A stretch of 64,000 nt of DNA from the NCBI GenBank assembly GCA_030595665.1, contig JAUVCV010000001.1:1-64000 (forward strand), in the 5' to 3' direction. Both the position numbers and the translations under genes were made by a program. Source of the DNA: Methanogenium sp. Lineage in GTDB: Archaea; Halobacteriota; Methanomicrobia; Methanomicrobiales; Methanomicrobiaceae. The notes under the pieces are model-generated. The model was not told the origin of the DNA. It ran no database searches and worked only from the letters and a program-made list of their open reading frames with translations. This document shows, in pieces, positions 1 to 8,448 of the stretch. How positions within the stretch are numbered: position 1 is the stretch's first letter; every line of letters begins with the position of its first letter.

Positions 1-64
1 TTGCAGCTTGAGGATCGGTCAGAACCAAATGCAATATCTGGTCCAGATTGGAAGGCACACTCAT
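1..64 (-). CDS. N-terminus of unknown protein (cut by window edge)
   Basis: On the minus strand an ATG at 64-62 opens a frame that stays open to the window edge, giving about 21 residues that start MSVPSNLDQILHLVL. It is too short to assign. It would be divergent from ruvC, with the 258 bases between them serving both. I see no clear ribosome binding site. Confidence 0.35.
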   Translation of the reverse strand, partial: MSVPSNLDQILHLVLTDPQAA

Positions 65-322
65 TGTAAGTTAATATGTAGCCATGATATTTTGATCTAC
101 CGGTTAATTGTCACTAAAATTGAGGGGGGCTGAATAGTTACGATATTTGTTATACCCATTACAGCAACACAATAGTACGAAAAAACAGGCAAGAAGCCCA
201 TTGACTATGTGTGAAGGCGCAAGTAGTTGACAATAGGTATCTACCATAAGAACGGAATACTCATTCAGAAAGGCAGGGGCGAAGAGCAGGGCCCTTTCCA
301 ATAGGGAGAGATAAATAATTAC

Positions 323-793
323 ATGATTGTTGTTGGGATTGATCCGGGTATTGCACGGGTCGGGTATGGCGTTCTTGACAAAACCGGCCGGTATCCGACG
401 CCAATCACCTATGGCTGTATTGAGACCAAAAGCAGCCTCGCACAGTCACAACGTCTGCGGGAGGTATATGAGAAAATCTCACAGGTTCTCGATGAGTACA
501 ACCCGGAATGCGTCGCCATTGAACAACTCTTCTTCTCCCGGAACACCACCTCTGCTATGCAGGTCAGTGAGGCACGGGGCGTTTTGCTCCTCGCCGTCGA
601 GCAGCGGGATATTCCGATTGCAGAGTACACGCCCAACCAGATCAAGCAGGCGGTCACCGGATCGGGACGTGCCGACAAACACCAGGTGCAGGAGATGATG
701 CGCCGGCTCCTCCGTCTGCAGGAAATTCCCCGCCCGGACGATGCTGCAGACGGCCTTGCGGTCGCTCTCTGCCACATTAATATGATGCGATAA
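323..793 (+). CDS. ruvC: Holliday junction resolvase RuvC
   Basis: RuvC cuts Holliday junctions symmetrically, working with the RuvAB branch-migration motor. The 156-residue protein starts MIVVGIDPGIARVGYG, with the first catalytic Asp in GIDPG (residue 7), the Glu of the IEQLFF segment near residue 67 and the C-terminal acidic pair in the DDAADGLAVALCH segment, so the metal-binding site looks intact. Length is near the family norm. It is followed after one base by ruvA and then ruvB, in one operon. Archaea normally resolve junctions with the unrelated Hjc, so this bacterial-type operon was probably acquired by an ancestor of the lineage. Confidence 0.96.
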   Translation: MIVVGIDPGIARVGYGVLDKTGRYPTPITYGCIETKSSLAQSQRLREVYEKISQVLDEYNPECVAIEQLFFSRNTTSAMQVSEARGVLLLAVEQRDIPIAEYTPNQIKQAVTGSGRADKHQVQEMMRRLLRLQEIPRPDDAADGLAVALCHINMMR

Positions 794-794
794 T

Positions 795-1379
795 ATGATA
801 GCACACCTCTCAGGAATTCTGGCATCCACCGGAGACCGGTGGGTGGTGATAGATGTCGGCGGTATCGGCTACCGGGTGCAGGTCACCCAGCCCGCACTGC
901 AGAGTCTCCAACAGACGGAAGGTCTTGTCCGGGTGCATACCCACATGGCTGTTCGTGACGATGACATTCAGCTTTATGGATTCCTCCACCAGAGTGAACT
1001 GGAACTTTTCAGAATCTTAATAGGCGTCTCGGGAATCGGCCCCCAGATAGCAATGAACATCCTCTCCCAGATCTCATTTGCAGATTTTGCCATCGCAATT
1101 GTCAGTGACGACGAGAAAGTCCTTACCCGGATACCGGGAATCGGGCAGAAGAGTGCAAAACGCCTGATCCTGGAACTCAAGGACAAGATGAAGGAACATC
1201 CCGTGACTACCACCGGTGGCAAACGGACGACAGAAGAAGGCGATGCAGTGAGCGCCCTTATTTCACTCGGGTTTTCCCCACGGGAGGCGCAGGAGGCAGT
1301 TGACGCGTCCCTGCCTATCCCTGACCCGACTGTGCAGAACCTGATTCGTGCGGCTCTGGCCCGCCTGCGGGAGCACTGA
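795..1379 (+). CDS. ruvA: Holliday junction DNA helicase subunit RuvA
   Basis: RuvA is the tetrameric junction-binding subunit that loads RuvB rings. The 194-residue protein has the N-terminal OB-fold start ([11 protein letters not shown]), the helix-hairpin-helix segments around residues 70-125 (ISGIGPQ-like and [13 protein letters not shown]) and a C-terminal UBA-like domain III ([16 protein letters not shown]) that contacts RuvB. The start lies one base after the ruvC stop and the stop lies 4 bases before the ruvB start, so translation is probably coupled. Confidence 0.96.
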   Translation: MIAHLSGILASTGDRWVVIDVGGIGYRVQVTQPALQSLQQTEGLVRVHTHMAVRDDDIQLYGFLHQSELELFRILIGVSGIGPQIAMNILSQISFADFAIAIVSDDEKVLTRIPGIGQKSAKRLILELKDKMKEHPVTTTGGKRTTEEGDAVSALISLGFSPREAQEAVDASLPIPDPTVQNLIRAALARLREH

Positions 1380-1383
1380 TACT

Positions 1384-2385
1384 ATGAAAGATGATTCCAT
1401 GCAGGAGAGACTTCCTTCACCCGGACTTCTGACGGAAGAGCCGGATGATGTCACCATCCGGCCGGCACACTTCGACGAGTTTGTGGGTCAGGCGCAGATT
1501 AAAGAGACACTGGGGATAGCTATTGCGGCGGCGAATACGCGGGGGGAGACCCTTGACCACATTCTCTTCTCCGGCCCGCCCGGTCTCGGGAAGACGACGC
1601 TCGCCCAGATTGTCGCCCGGGAGATGGGGGTGGCCATCCGGAGCACGACGGGTCCGGTACTGGACAAGCCCGGCGACCTTGCCGCCCAGTTAACGGCGCT
1701 CTCGCAGGGAGATGTGCTCTTCATTGATGAAATTCACCGGCTGAACCCGGTGGTCGAGGAAATTCTGTATCCTGCAATGGAGGACTCCTGTATTGACGTG
1801 ATGATAGGCGAAGGTCCGGGTGCACGCTCGGTGCAGCTCCCCTTAGAGGAGTTCACTTTGGTCGGTGCAACAACAAAGGTCGGCCTGTTGGGCTCTCCCC
1901 TGCGTGACCGGTTCGGCTTTATATTCCGCCTCACTCTCTACGAAGTAGCCGATCTCGTGAAAATTGTGTTGCGCAGCGCTGCCATCATGCAGACATCGAT
2001 CACACAGGACGGTGCACAGGAAATTGCACAGCGAAGCCGCGGAACACCCCGGATAGCAAACCGTCTCTTACGACGGGTGCGTGATTTCGCCCTGGTCCGG
2101 GAGGACGGCACCATTGACAAGGAAACAGCAGACCGTGCGCTGACCATGCTCGGCATTGACTCCCTGGGCCTTGATAACGTCGACCGGAAGATTCTCTCGG
2201 TGATTGCCCATGACTTCGGCGGCGGCCCGGTGGGTGTCAAGACGATTGCGATAGCGATTGGGGAGGAGGTGCGGACGGTGGAAGAGGTGTATGAGCCTTA
2301 TTTGATTCAGATTGGATTTATTAAAAGGACGCCGCAGGGAAGGGATATTACTGAGGCGGGACGGGGGCATGTTGAGGGGGAGTGA
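1384..2385 (+). CDS. ruvB: Holliday junction branch migration ATPase RuvB
   Basis: RuvB is the AAA+ motor that pumps DNA through RuvA-bound junctions. The 333-residue protein carries Walker [12 protein letters not shown], Walker [10 protein letters not shown], a sensor-1 GATTK segment and the C-terminal winged helix ([18 protein letters not shown]). I chose the ATG at 1384, because the open frame upstream of it (from 1348) only overlaps ruvA and is not RuvB-like. It is the last gene of the ruvCAB operon. The next 200 bases contain no recognisable gene. Confidence 0.96.
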   Translation: MKDDSMQERLPSPGLLTEEPDDVTIRPAHFDEFVGQAQIKETLGIAIAAANTRGETLDHILFSGPPGLGKTTLAQIVAREMGVAIRSTTGPVLDKPGDLAAQLTALSQGDVLFIDEIHRLNPVVEEILYPAMEDSCIDVMIGEGPGARSVQLPLEEFTLVGATTKVGLLGSPLRDRFGFIFRLTLYEVADLVKIVLRSAAIMQTSITQDGAQEIAQRSRGTPRIANRLLRRVRDFALVREDGTIDKETADRALTMLGIDSLGLDNVDRKILSVIAHDFGGGPVGVKTIAIAIGEEVRTVEEVYEPYLIQIGFIKRTPQGRDITEAGRGHVEGE

Positions 2386-2587
2386 GGTTTCGGTGTTGTC
2401 AGGTGCAGGAGATACAACAAGGACGAAGGTGCTCCCCAGCTGTACAGACCAGGAATTCATTGCCATTATTTGCCACAACGTAGTTCATCTGGCAGCAACC
2501 CGGTGCTCATTCCGGTGGTGCTGGAGCTGGAGGCTGATGCGTTGTTGGTACAACAAAATGCAGAATCTGGGATTATATGAGAAAAAA

Positions 2588-4420
2588 TTAATTCAATTCG
2601 GATGGCTGCACAGGAATTTTTTCATCCCTCTGGCCCAGGTATAACTTCCGGTATTCACCATTTAAATTCATTAATGCATCATGAGAACCGCTTTCAACAA
2701 GCATTCCGTCCTTTAACACACAGATGAGATTCGCACCCTGAATTGTTGATAACCGATGAGCAATAGTAATCACCGTCATATTTTCAGACAACTTCTCAAC
2801 AGATTCCATTATTCTCTGTTCTGATATATTGTCAAGAGAACTCGTTGCCTCATCAAGGAGTAAAATCTCAGGCTTCCGTAAAACGATACGTGCAATGGCA
2901 ACCCTCTGCCGCTGACCTCCGGACAGTTTTATTCCCTGGTCACCAATGATGGTATCATATCCGTCAGCAGTCTCCAGGATAAATTCATGCGCATCAGCAA
3001 GCTTTGCCGCATCAATTATCTCTTCATCAGTGCAATCAAGACCAAATCTGATATTCTCTTTGATGGTATCATGGTACACGAAGGTTTCCTGACCGATATA
3101 TCCAAGTGAACGGAGGTAATCAGCAGAGTCAATATCATTGAGATTCACACCGTCCACAAATATCCCACCGGAGGTTGGCCTGTACAACAGTGCCAGAAGA
3201 TTAGCTGTTGTAGTCTTCCCCGAACCTGAACTTCCGACAATTGCCACCTTTGTATTCTTATTGATCTCCAGAGTAAGATTTTGAATGGTATCTTCCTGAC
3301 TACTATCATAGCTAAATGAGACATCCCGGAATTCAATTTTTTCATCAAAAGATAATTGTGTTTTTCCCGATTTTTCTGATTTATCAGAACATAGAGATTT
3401 ATTCACGTCATTCTCATGCAAAATAGCATAGACCAGCTCAAGTGCGGGAAGGTACTGCACTAAACCAGATAAGTTTCTCTGTGCAGCAGTTAAAGATGGC
3501 ACAAGACGATAGAGTGCAAGCATAAATGTTCCAAATATCCCTATATACGGAATAAAATTGCCACCGGTGAAAAAATACAGAAGAATTCCACCAAGTGCAA
3601 TGATTGAGAACATAATAAAATCATTCGCTATGGATGGGATCTTGTTCAATGCAAATACATTAATATATGCCTTTAAGAGTTTTTTTACAGCAGATTCATA
3701 CTTTTTTTTCCAGACCCCAACAGAACCTGTTATAAACATCGTTTTGATTCCGGAGATAAATTCCTGATAAACCACCGATTTTTCCATTGAAGAACGGGTC
3801 AATTCTCCACTGTTCCTGTAAACACGTGAAAATAACTGTTTTTTTACAATAAATGCATATACCGCCCCAAGCACCATGACGCCCACAGTCAGCCAAAATG
3901 AGAGATAAAGAAGAAATAACAGATATAACAAAGATAACAATAAATTTCTCATTAGTTCAACAAACTGATTTATAGCCTGACCAGACTCATTGACAGCACC
4001 CTGACCTAAATAGAGAAGATCACCCTGCTTTTTTGAAGCGAAATAACTATAGGGTCTGCTTTGTATTGTATCAAAAACCTGCCTGTCCAGTGAATCACGG
4101 ACTGTTGCAAAAAGATATGCCCCCCCGTATGCAACAACCGAATAAAAACCTGCAATGAGAAACGTAGTTATGAGGAGCATTGATGCTGATGCTAAAAAAG
4201 GATCGACTGACGATGGCAGAAGATAACCATAAAATGCATCCAGAAGTTTTGGCTGATTTTCGACACCGAGCCCATAATTAATGATTGGGTAAACCAAAGA
4301 AATTCTAAATACTTCAAGAAAACTGAGAGCAATAACAGCTATCAGATAAAGAGCAATTATTTTCTTAAAAGGACTGAAAAGATATCGCATTATCTTAACA
4401 GAATCGCTTATTATTGACAT
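2588..4420 (-). CDS. ABC exporter, transmembrane and ATPase domains fused (MsbA-like)
   Basis: This is a half-transporter of the lipid/glycan/peptide exporter type. About six membrane segments fill roughly residues 15-300, followed by an ATP-binding domain with Walker A GSSGSGKTT, signature LSGGQRQRVAIAR and Walker B EILLLDEATSSLD. The substrate cannot be read from the sequence; such genes often export polysaccharide-linked lipids. The frame stays open upstream to 4492, but the ATG at 4420 (MSIISDSVKIM) or the one at 4390 fits the family better. It is markedly AT-rich compared with ruvB and stands alone beside an insertion sequence, which suggests horizontal transfer. Confidence 0.85.
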   Translation of the reverse strand: MSIISDSVKIMRYLFSPFKKIIALYLIAVIALSFLEVFRISLVYPIINYGLGVENQPKLLDAFYGYLLPSSVDPFLASASMLLITTFLIAGFYSVVAYGGAYLFATVRDSLDRQVFDTIQSRPYSYFASKKQGDLLYLGQGAVNESGQAINQFVELMRNLLLSLLYLLFLLYLSFWLTVGVMVLGAVYAFIVKKQLFSRVYRNSGELTRSSMEKSVVYQEFISGIKTMFITGSVGVWKKKYESAVKKLLKAYINVFALNKIPSIANDFIMFSIIALGGILLYFFTGGNFIPYIGIFGTFMLALYRLVPSLTAAQRNLSGLVQYLPALELVYAILHENDVNKSLCSDKSEKSGKTQLSFDEKIEFRDVSFSYDSSQEDTIQNLTLEINKNTKVAIVGSSGSGKTTTANLLALLYRPTSGGIFVDGVNLNDIDSADYLRSLGYIGQETFVYHDTIKENIRFGLDCTDEEIIDAAKLADAHEFILETADGYDTIIGDQGIKLSGGQRQRVAIARIVLRKPEILLLDEATSSLDNISEQRIMESVEKLSENMTVITIAHRLSTIQGANLICVLKDGMLVESGSHDALMNLNGEYRKLYLGQRDEKIPVQPSELN

Positions 4421-4640
4421 TATATGAAATACCTGTAAAAAATATAGCAATCCTGATACTTTAAGCAACTGTTGTAAACTGACATTCCACATTACCCTTA
4501 TCAGGAATAATATTTTTCATACGCCCCATCACCGATGATCCCACGACTGATTTATCCTGAGGGGCCTTCCCAGATGATCCACACCAAGATGCCCCGTGCC
4601 CAGAGATAACAATAAACTACCGCGTATATGGGTCCAGGTT

Positions 4641-4656
4641 CCTAGTGCCGAGTCAA
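4641..4656 (+). repeat. IS630 left inverted repeat with TA target duplication
   Basis: CCTAGTGCCGAGTCAA is the exact reverse complement of 5836-5851. The TA at 4643-4644 belongs to the target site; the element proper starts at 4645. Confidence 0.9.
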
Positions 4657-5847
4657 ACATAAATCAGCGTAACAATAATGTAACATGAGCGATTGATATC
4701 TTCATCAATGAGGAAATATTTTGTAACACTTACTCGCGATGAACGCGACTCCCTTTCAGAGATTGTCTCAAAAGGCAAACATCCATCCCAAAAAGTGCTG
4801 AATGCACTCATCCTTCTTGGGTGTGATGAAGGTGATTATCAGAAAAATCGTTCAACAAATGAAGATTTATCCCGGGTTCTCAACATTGGCATGCGAAAGA
4901 TTGACCGGGTTAAGAAACGGTTTGTTGAGGAAGGTTTTGATGCGGCGCTTTCAAGGAAAAAACCCGATCGTACATATGACAAAAAAACCGATGGTGATTT
5001 CGAGGCAAAGCTCATTGCGTTGAGTTGCAGTGATCCACCCGGGGGTTATTTACGCTGGACACTACGATTATTGGCCGACAAAGTGGTCGAACTTGAGTAT
5101 ATCGATTCCATCTCTCATGAAAGCATCAGACAGGTTTTAAAAAAACGAGCTCAAACCCTGGAGAAATCAGGGATGGGTAATTCCTCCAGAGCAGAACGGT
5201 AACTTTGTTGCCCAGATGGAGCTGGTTTTGGATGTATATAAGCGACCTTTTGATCCCAGGTATCCAGTCATCTGTATGGATGAATCGCCCAAACAACTCA
5301 TAGACGAGACTCGACTGCCTATGCTTTGTTCCCCAGGACAACCTGCAAGACAGGATTATGAATATCGCCGCTGTGGCACGTGTAATATTTTCCTTGCTTG
5401 CCAGCCACTTGCGGGAAAACGGATGGTAAAAATCACAGAGCGGAGAACCAAAAAAGATTGGGCTCTATTTCTCCAGGATATTGCAGAGCAATACCATATG
5501 GCGGAAAAAATCACCTTGGTGATGGACAATCTGAACACACATACGCTTGGATCACTCTATGATACTTTTACGCCTGAGGTGGCGAAGGCCCTGTGGAATC
5601 GGTTTGAATTTGTTTATACACCAAAACATGGGAGTTGGCTCAATATCGCCGAAATCGAATTGAGCGTCCTCCATTCCCAGCGTCTTGACAGAAGGATCCC
5701 TTATATTGATATTATCCGGAATGAGGTAAAAGCGTGGGAAAAAGCGAGAAATAACAAGATAGCTTGTATCAAGTGGCAATTTACAACAGACGATGCACGA
5801 ATAAAACTATCTCATCTTTATCCGACATTTGAGGATTGACTCGGCAC
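4645..5847 (+). mobile_element. IS630-family insertion sequence, complete ends
   Basis: The element is 1203 bp with inverted ends that start GTGCCGAGTCAA on the left (4645-4656) and match exactly on the right (5836-5847). TA dinucleotides at 4643-4644 and 5848-5849 are the target duplication typical of the IS630/Tc1 superfamily. The inverted match extends by chance through the TA and two further bases on each side. One transposase is encoded in two frames. Removing the element restores a site reading GGTTCC-TA-GGATAATC. Confidence 0.93.
4708..5839 (+). pseudogene. IS630-family transposase split by a +1 frameshift at an A7 tract
   Basis: The first frame (4708-5202) encodes the N-terminal helix-turn-helix DNA-binding region. 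The second (open from 5141, ending 5839) encodes the DDE catalytic domain, with first Asp in VICMDESPKQL, second Asp in LVMDNLNTHT and Glu in GSWLNIAEIELS. The joined reading is expected at 5139-5145, a run of seven A: frame one gives VLKKRA, while the other frame gives KNELKPWRNQGW, the normal continuation. The shift could be a mutation or recoding/transcript slippage on the A-run. The catalytic triad is intact. The stop codon lies inside the right inverted repeat. Confidence 0.85.
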
Positions 5848-5851
5848 TAGG
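5836..5851 (+). repeat. IS630 right inverted repeat with TA target duplication
   Basis: TTGACTCGGCACTAGG is the exact reverse complement of 4641-4656. The TA at 5848-5849 is the duplicated target; the element proper ends at 5847. Confidence 0.9.
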
Positions 5852-5855
5852 ATAA

Positions 5856-6002
5856 TCTATTTCGTACTCTCCTATAACTGAAAAATCCGACAGTGCCGAT
5901 CTACTCGTGTCGGAGAGGGATGTCCTGCAGGATGTGACCCGGACACTGACAGAAAATGACTGGGAGAGAATTGAGGCAGAGCTGAAACGGGCCATCCGCT
6001 GA
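5856..6002 (+). pseudogene. Possible C-terminal coding remnant beside the IS
   Basis: Between a TAA at 5853 next to the IS edge and a TGA at 6000-6002 there is an open stretch whose second half looks like protein (DVLQDVTRTLTENDWERIEA), a hydrophilic helical tail. No start codon is evident and the frame does not run into the sequence left of the IS after its removal. It may be the end of a gene lost at this site. I do not recognise the family. Confidence 0.3.
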
Positions 6003-6194
6003 AGACTTCACCCGGTGAGGAAGTGGGAATGACTGCCTGGTGTTTGTATAAGAGGAACCGGTGATGTGGTATATTTTTGCTGGCAAACAAGGGGACAGGA
6101 TTTTCCGCTACTTCTCCGGTTGCAGGAAGATAAGAATATATTACCTGATTTGTTGGAAAAACCTCAATACTGGTTTTTGCCCTGAAAATTTCCG
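6003..6194. other. Non-coding stretch upstream of the response regulator
   Basis: I see no convincing gene here. The stretch becomes AT-rich towards the promoter at 6195. Confidence 0.5.
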
Positions 6195-6244
6195 AATATT
6201 ATATACATTCTGAACCATAATCCAGAGACATAGCTATTTGGAGG
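6195..6244 (+). promoter_or_regulatory. TATA box and Shine-Dalgarno of the receiver-PocR gene
   Basis: AATATTATATACATT at 6195-6209 resembles an archaeal TATA box. About 30 bases downstream lies TTTGGAGGGG (6237-6246), a strong ribosome binding site. The only codon at normal spacing in the right frame is ATT at 6252, so this site decides the start of the next gene. Confidence 0.55.
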
Positions 6245-6251
6245 GGATCAG

Positions 6252-7865
6252 ATTACGAATTCAATCCTGTATGTCGATGACGAAGATGCGTTGCTGGAGA
6301 TCACAAAAATATTTTTGGAACGAACCGGCACCTTTTCTGTCGATACCGCTGGTTCTGCTTCAGAAGCACTTGAGCTGATTCAGACCAAAGCATACAGTGC
6401 AATCGTTTCGGATTATGAGATGCCGGGGATGAACGGTATTGAATTTTTACAAGTGGTACGCATGGATTCACCTGATCTCCCGTTTATCATCTTTACCGGC
6501 AGAGGACGGGAAGATGTAGTGATCGAGGCATTAAATAGTGGGGTCAGTTATTATATCCAGAAAGGCGGGGACCCAAAGGCACAGTTTGCTGAACTCTCGT
6601 ACAAAATAATCCTCGCCATTGAGAAGCGAAACACCGAGGAACATCTGCGGCTCGATGAACAGCGTCTGGAGGCACTGGTGGATTTTAACGAGAAATCCGT
6701 CTTGCCGTTTCACGATTTTATGGATTATGCAATTGAGGAGATCACCCGGATCACTGGTAGTCAGTATGGTTTCATTGCCTTTGTCAAAGGGGAGGAAGAT
6801 CACCTCTCGATATATAGCTGGTCCAAACAGTCAGTAAAGGACTGTCGGTTACCGATGCACTGGAAAGAATATCCGCTGGAAGAGACCGGAATTTGGGGTG
6901 ATGCGGTGCGAAAAAGGCAGGCAACCATCGTCAATGATTTTGAAACCGCCACTTGTGGCCGGACAAAAATTCCGGACGGACACGTGCACCTGAACCGTTA
7001 TCTGGGCGTCCCAATCTTTGACAACGGAAAAATAGTCATCCTCGCCGGTGCCGCCAACAAAAAAAGCCCGTATGATGAGGCCGATGTCCGGCAGATAACT
7101 CTGCTCATGAACGGCCTGTGGGTAATTGTCAAGCGGAAAAATGCGGAGGATGAACTGAATGGCGCCTATGAGGAGCTTATGGCAAGCCAGGACGAGCTAG
7201 TCAGTATGCATGGAGAACTGGAAGTAAGCAGAAACCGCCTGCAGATGCAGGTCAACTACCTCCTCACCCCCACATCAGATGTCCCGGAACCGGAGCTGAC
7301 CGATCTCATCTGCGTCGATGACCTTCAGCGTATCCAGGATGCCTTTGCCGATGCCTGCAATGTGGCATCACTGATAACCGATATAGAGGGCAACCCCATC
7401 ACCCGGCTGAGCAATGGTTGTGAGGTATGTGGCCTCATCCGCAGTACTGAGAAGGGTGCAGAGAACTGTAGGATATCAGATCGGATACTTGGAATTGAGG
7501 CACGCGACAAGATGGAACCAACCTTTGCAGCATGCCACGGCATTGGGTTCGTCGATGCCAGTGCACCAATAATTGTCGGAGGGAGGCACATCGCCAACTG
7601 GCTCATCGGCCAGAGCAATCCGATGGGGGTAACACGAAATCAGGTTGCCCGGTATGCCAGGGGGATCGGTCTGGATGAGACTACACTCGTCACCTCCTTC
7701 GAAGGTATGGAGACGATGTCTCTTGATACGTTCAGGAAAATTCTGCACCTGCTCTGGATTGTCGCGGGGCAGATTTCCGCTCTTGCCTATACCAATTTCC
7801 GGCTCGCTAAGGATGTACAGCAGGCACGGTCGGGTGAAAGTGTCGGCAGGGCTGAAGAGGAGTGA
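6252..7865 (+). CDS. Response regulator with GAF and PocR sensory domains, non-AUG start
   Basis: A cytoplasmic signalling protein of about 537 residues. Receiver domain residues 4-125 (acidic pocket VDDED, phospho-acceptor Asp in the VSDYEMPGMNG segment, Thr in IIFTGRG, Lys in YIQKGG); GAF-like domain about 150-285; short coiled coil; PocR ligand-binding domain about 330-515, with the Cys-rich features of that family (GCEVCGL, GAENC, FAACHG). It has no output kinase or DNA-binding domain. The frame holds no ATG, GTG or TTG before the receiver: after GGAGGGG at 6240-6246 the candidates are ATT (6252) and ACG (6255). The first TTG (6291) would delete the acidic pocket. A mutated ATG or a true ATT start are both possible. 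Confidence 0.8.
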   Translation: MTNSILYVDDEDALLEITKIFLERTGTFSVDTAGSASEALELIQTKAYSAIVSDYEMPGMNGIEFLQVVRMDSPDLPFIIFTGRGREDVVIEALNSGVSYYIQKGGDPKAQFAELSYKIILAIEKRNTEEHLRLDEQRLEALVDFNEKSVLPFHDFMDYAIEEITRITGSQYGFIAFVKGEEDHLSIYSWSKQSVKDCRLPMHWKEYPLEETGIWGDAVRKRQATIVNDFETATCGRTKIPDGHVHLNRYLGVPIFDNGKIVILAGAANKKSPYDEADVRQITLLMNGLWVIVKRKNAEDELNGAYEELMASQDELVSMHGELEVSRNRLQMQVNYLLTPTSDVPEPELTDLICVDDLQRIQDAFADACNVASLITDIEGNPITRLSNGCEVCGLIRSTEKGAENCRISDRILGIEARDKMEPTFAACHGIGFVDASAPIIVGGRHIANWLIGQSNPMGVTRNQVARYARGIGLDETTLVTSFEGMETMSLDTFRKILHLLWIVAGQISALAYTNFRLAKDVQQARSGESVGRAEEE

Positions 7866-8027
7866 AGCCTGGCTGTTTAAAAAATGTGGGCAGGAATGTG
7901 GTTCGTGATGAGGGCCACTATGTCACTCCCCGCCTAATATCGTTGAAATACTGCCCCTTCTTTTCCGGAATAATTTTTACCGATACTCTGAACCGGTATC
8001 TGCTGTGGGGGGATTTGCGTATCTCTT

Positions 8028-8342
8028 TTATCCCAGCACCCCAAGCGCTTCTTCGCCGGTCATTCCCACCCGGACACCCTTCTCTTCTGCAGGGACATTT
8101 GCCTCTTTAATAGTTCCCTGAAGGAGGTCATTTGCGGTTGCAACTGATGTCTGCCCCTCCGGCGGGCGGATACGTGCCGCTGCATATCCGAAACCTGCCA
8201 ATGCTGCCACATCAATGGCGCCACAGCCCACGAGGCCGTGTTCGTTTGGGGCAAAGACAATATTGACCGGGCCTGCAGGGATGACGGAGCAGACGAATTC
8301 TGTTCCTCCAACGTTGATCTTCTCGTCTGTCATGAAAGACAC
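8028..8342 (-). CDS. DUF1805 (YunC-like) protein
   Basis: The protein of about 104 residues follows the DUF1805 pattern: a conserved GCGAIDVAALAGFG segment in the middle and a C-terminal VRVGMTGEEALGVL. The function of the family is not established. A GTG at 8342 sits 4 bases after GGAGG; the ATG at 8333 is the alternative. It lies downstream of recQ on the same strand, about 100 bases away. Confidence 0.8.
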   Translation of the reverse strand: MSFMTDEKINVGGTEFVCSVIPAGPVNIVFAPNEHGLVGCGAIDVAALAGFGYAAARIRPPEGQTSVATANDLLQGTIKEANVPAEEKGVRVGMTGEEALGVLG

Positions 8343-8448
8343 TATGCCTCCACTCCGGTAAAAATATGGTGCCCGGTTTCTTTTTTCCCAGACGGTTTAG
8401 GTACACAGGCATCGGACAGAATATATGCCGTCCAGAGGTTACTCCGCT

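Noticed and set aside
104-301. 65-codon minus-strand frame before ruvC
   Set aside because: No ribosome binding site, no family resemblance, and it lies in the ruvC upstream region.
2312-2644. Plus-strand frame overlapping the ruvB end
   Set aside because: It starts inside ruvB and has odd composition; treated as chance.
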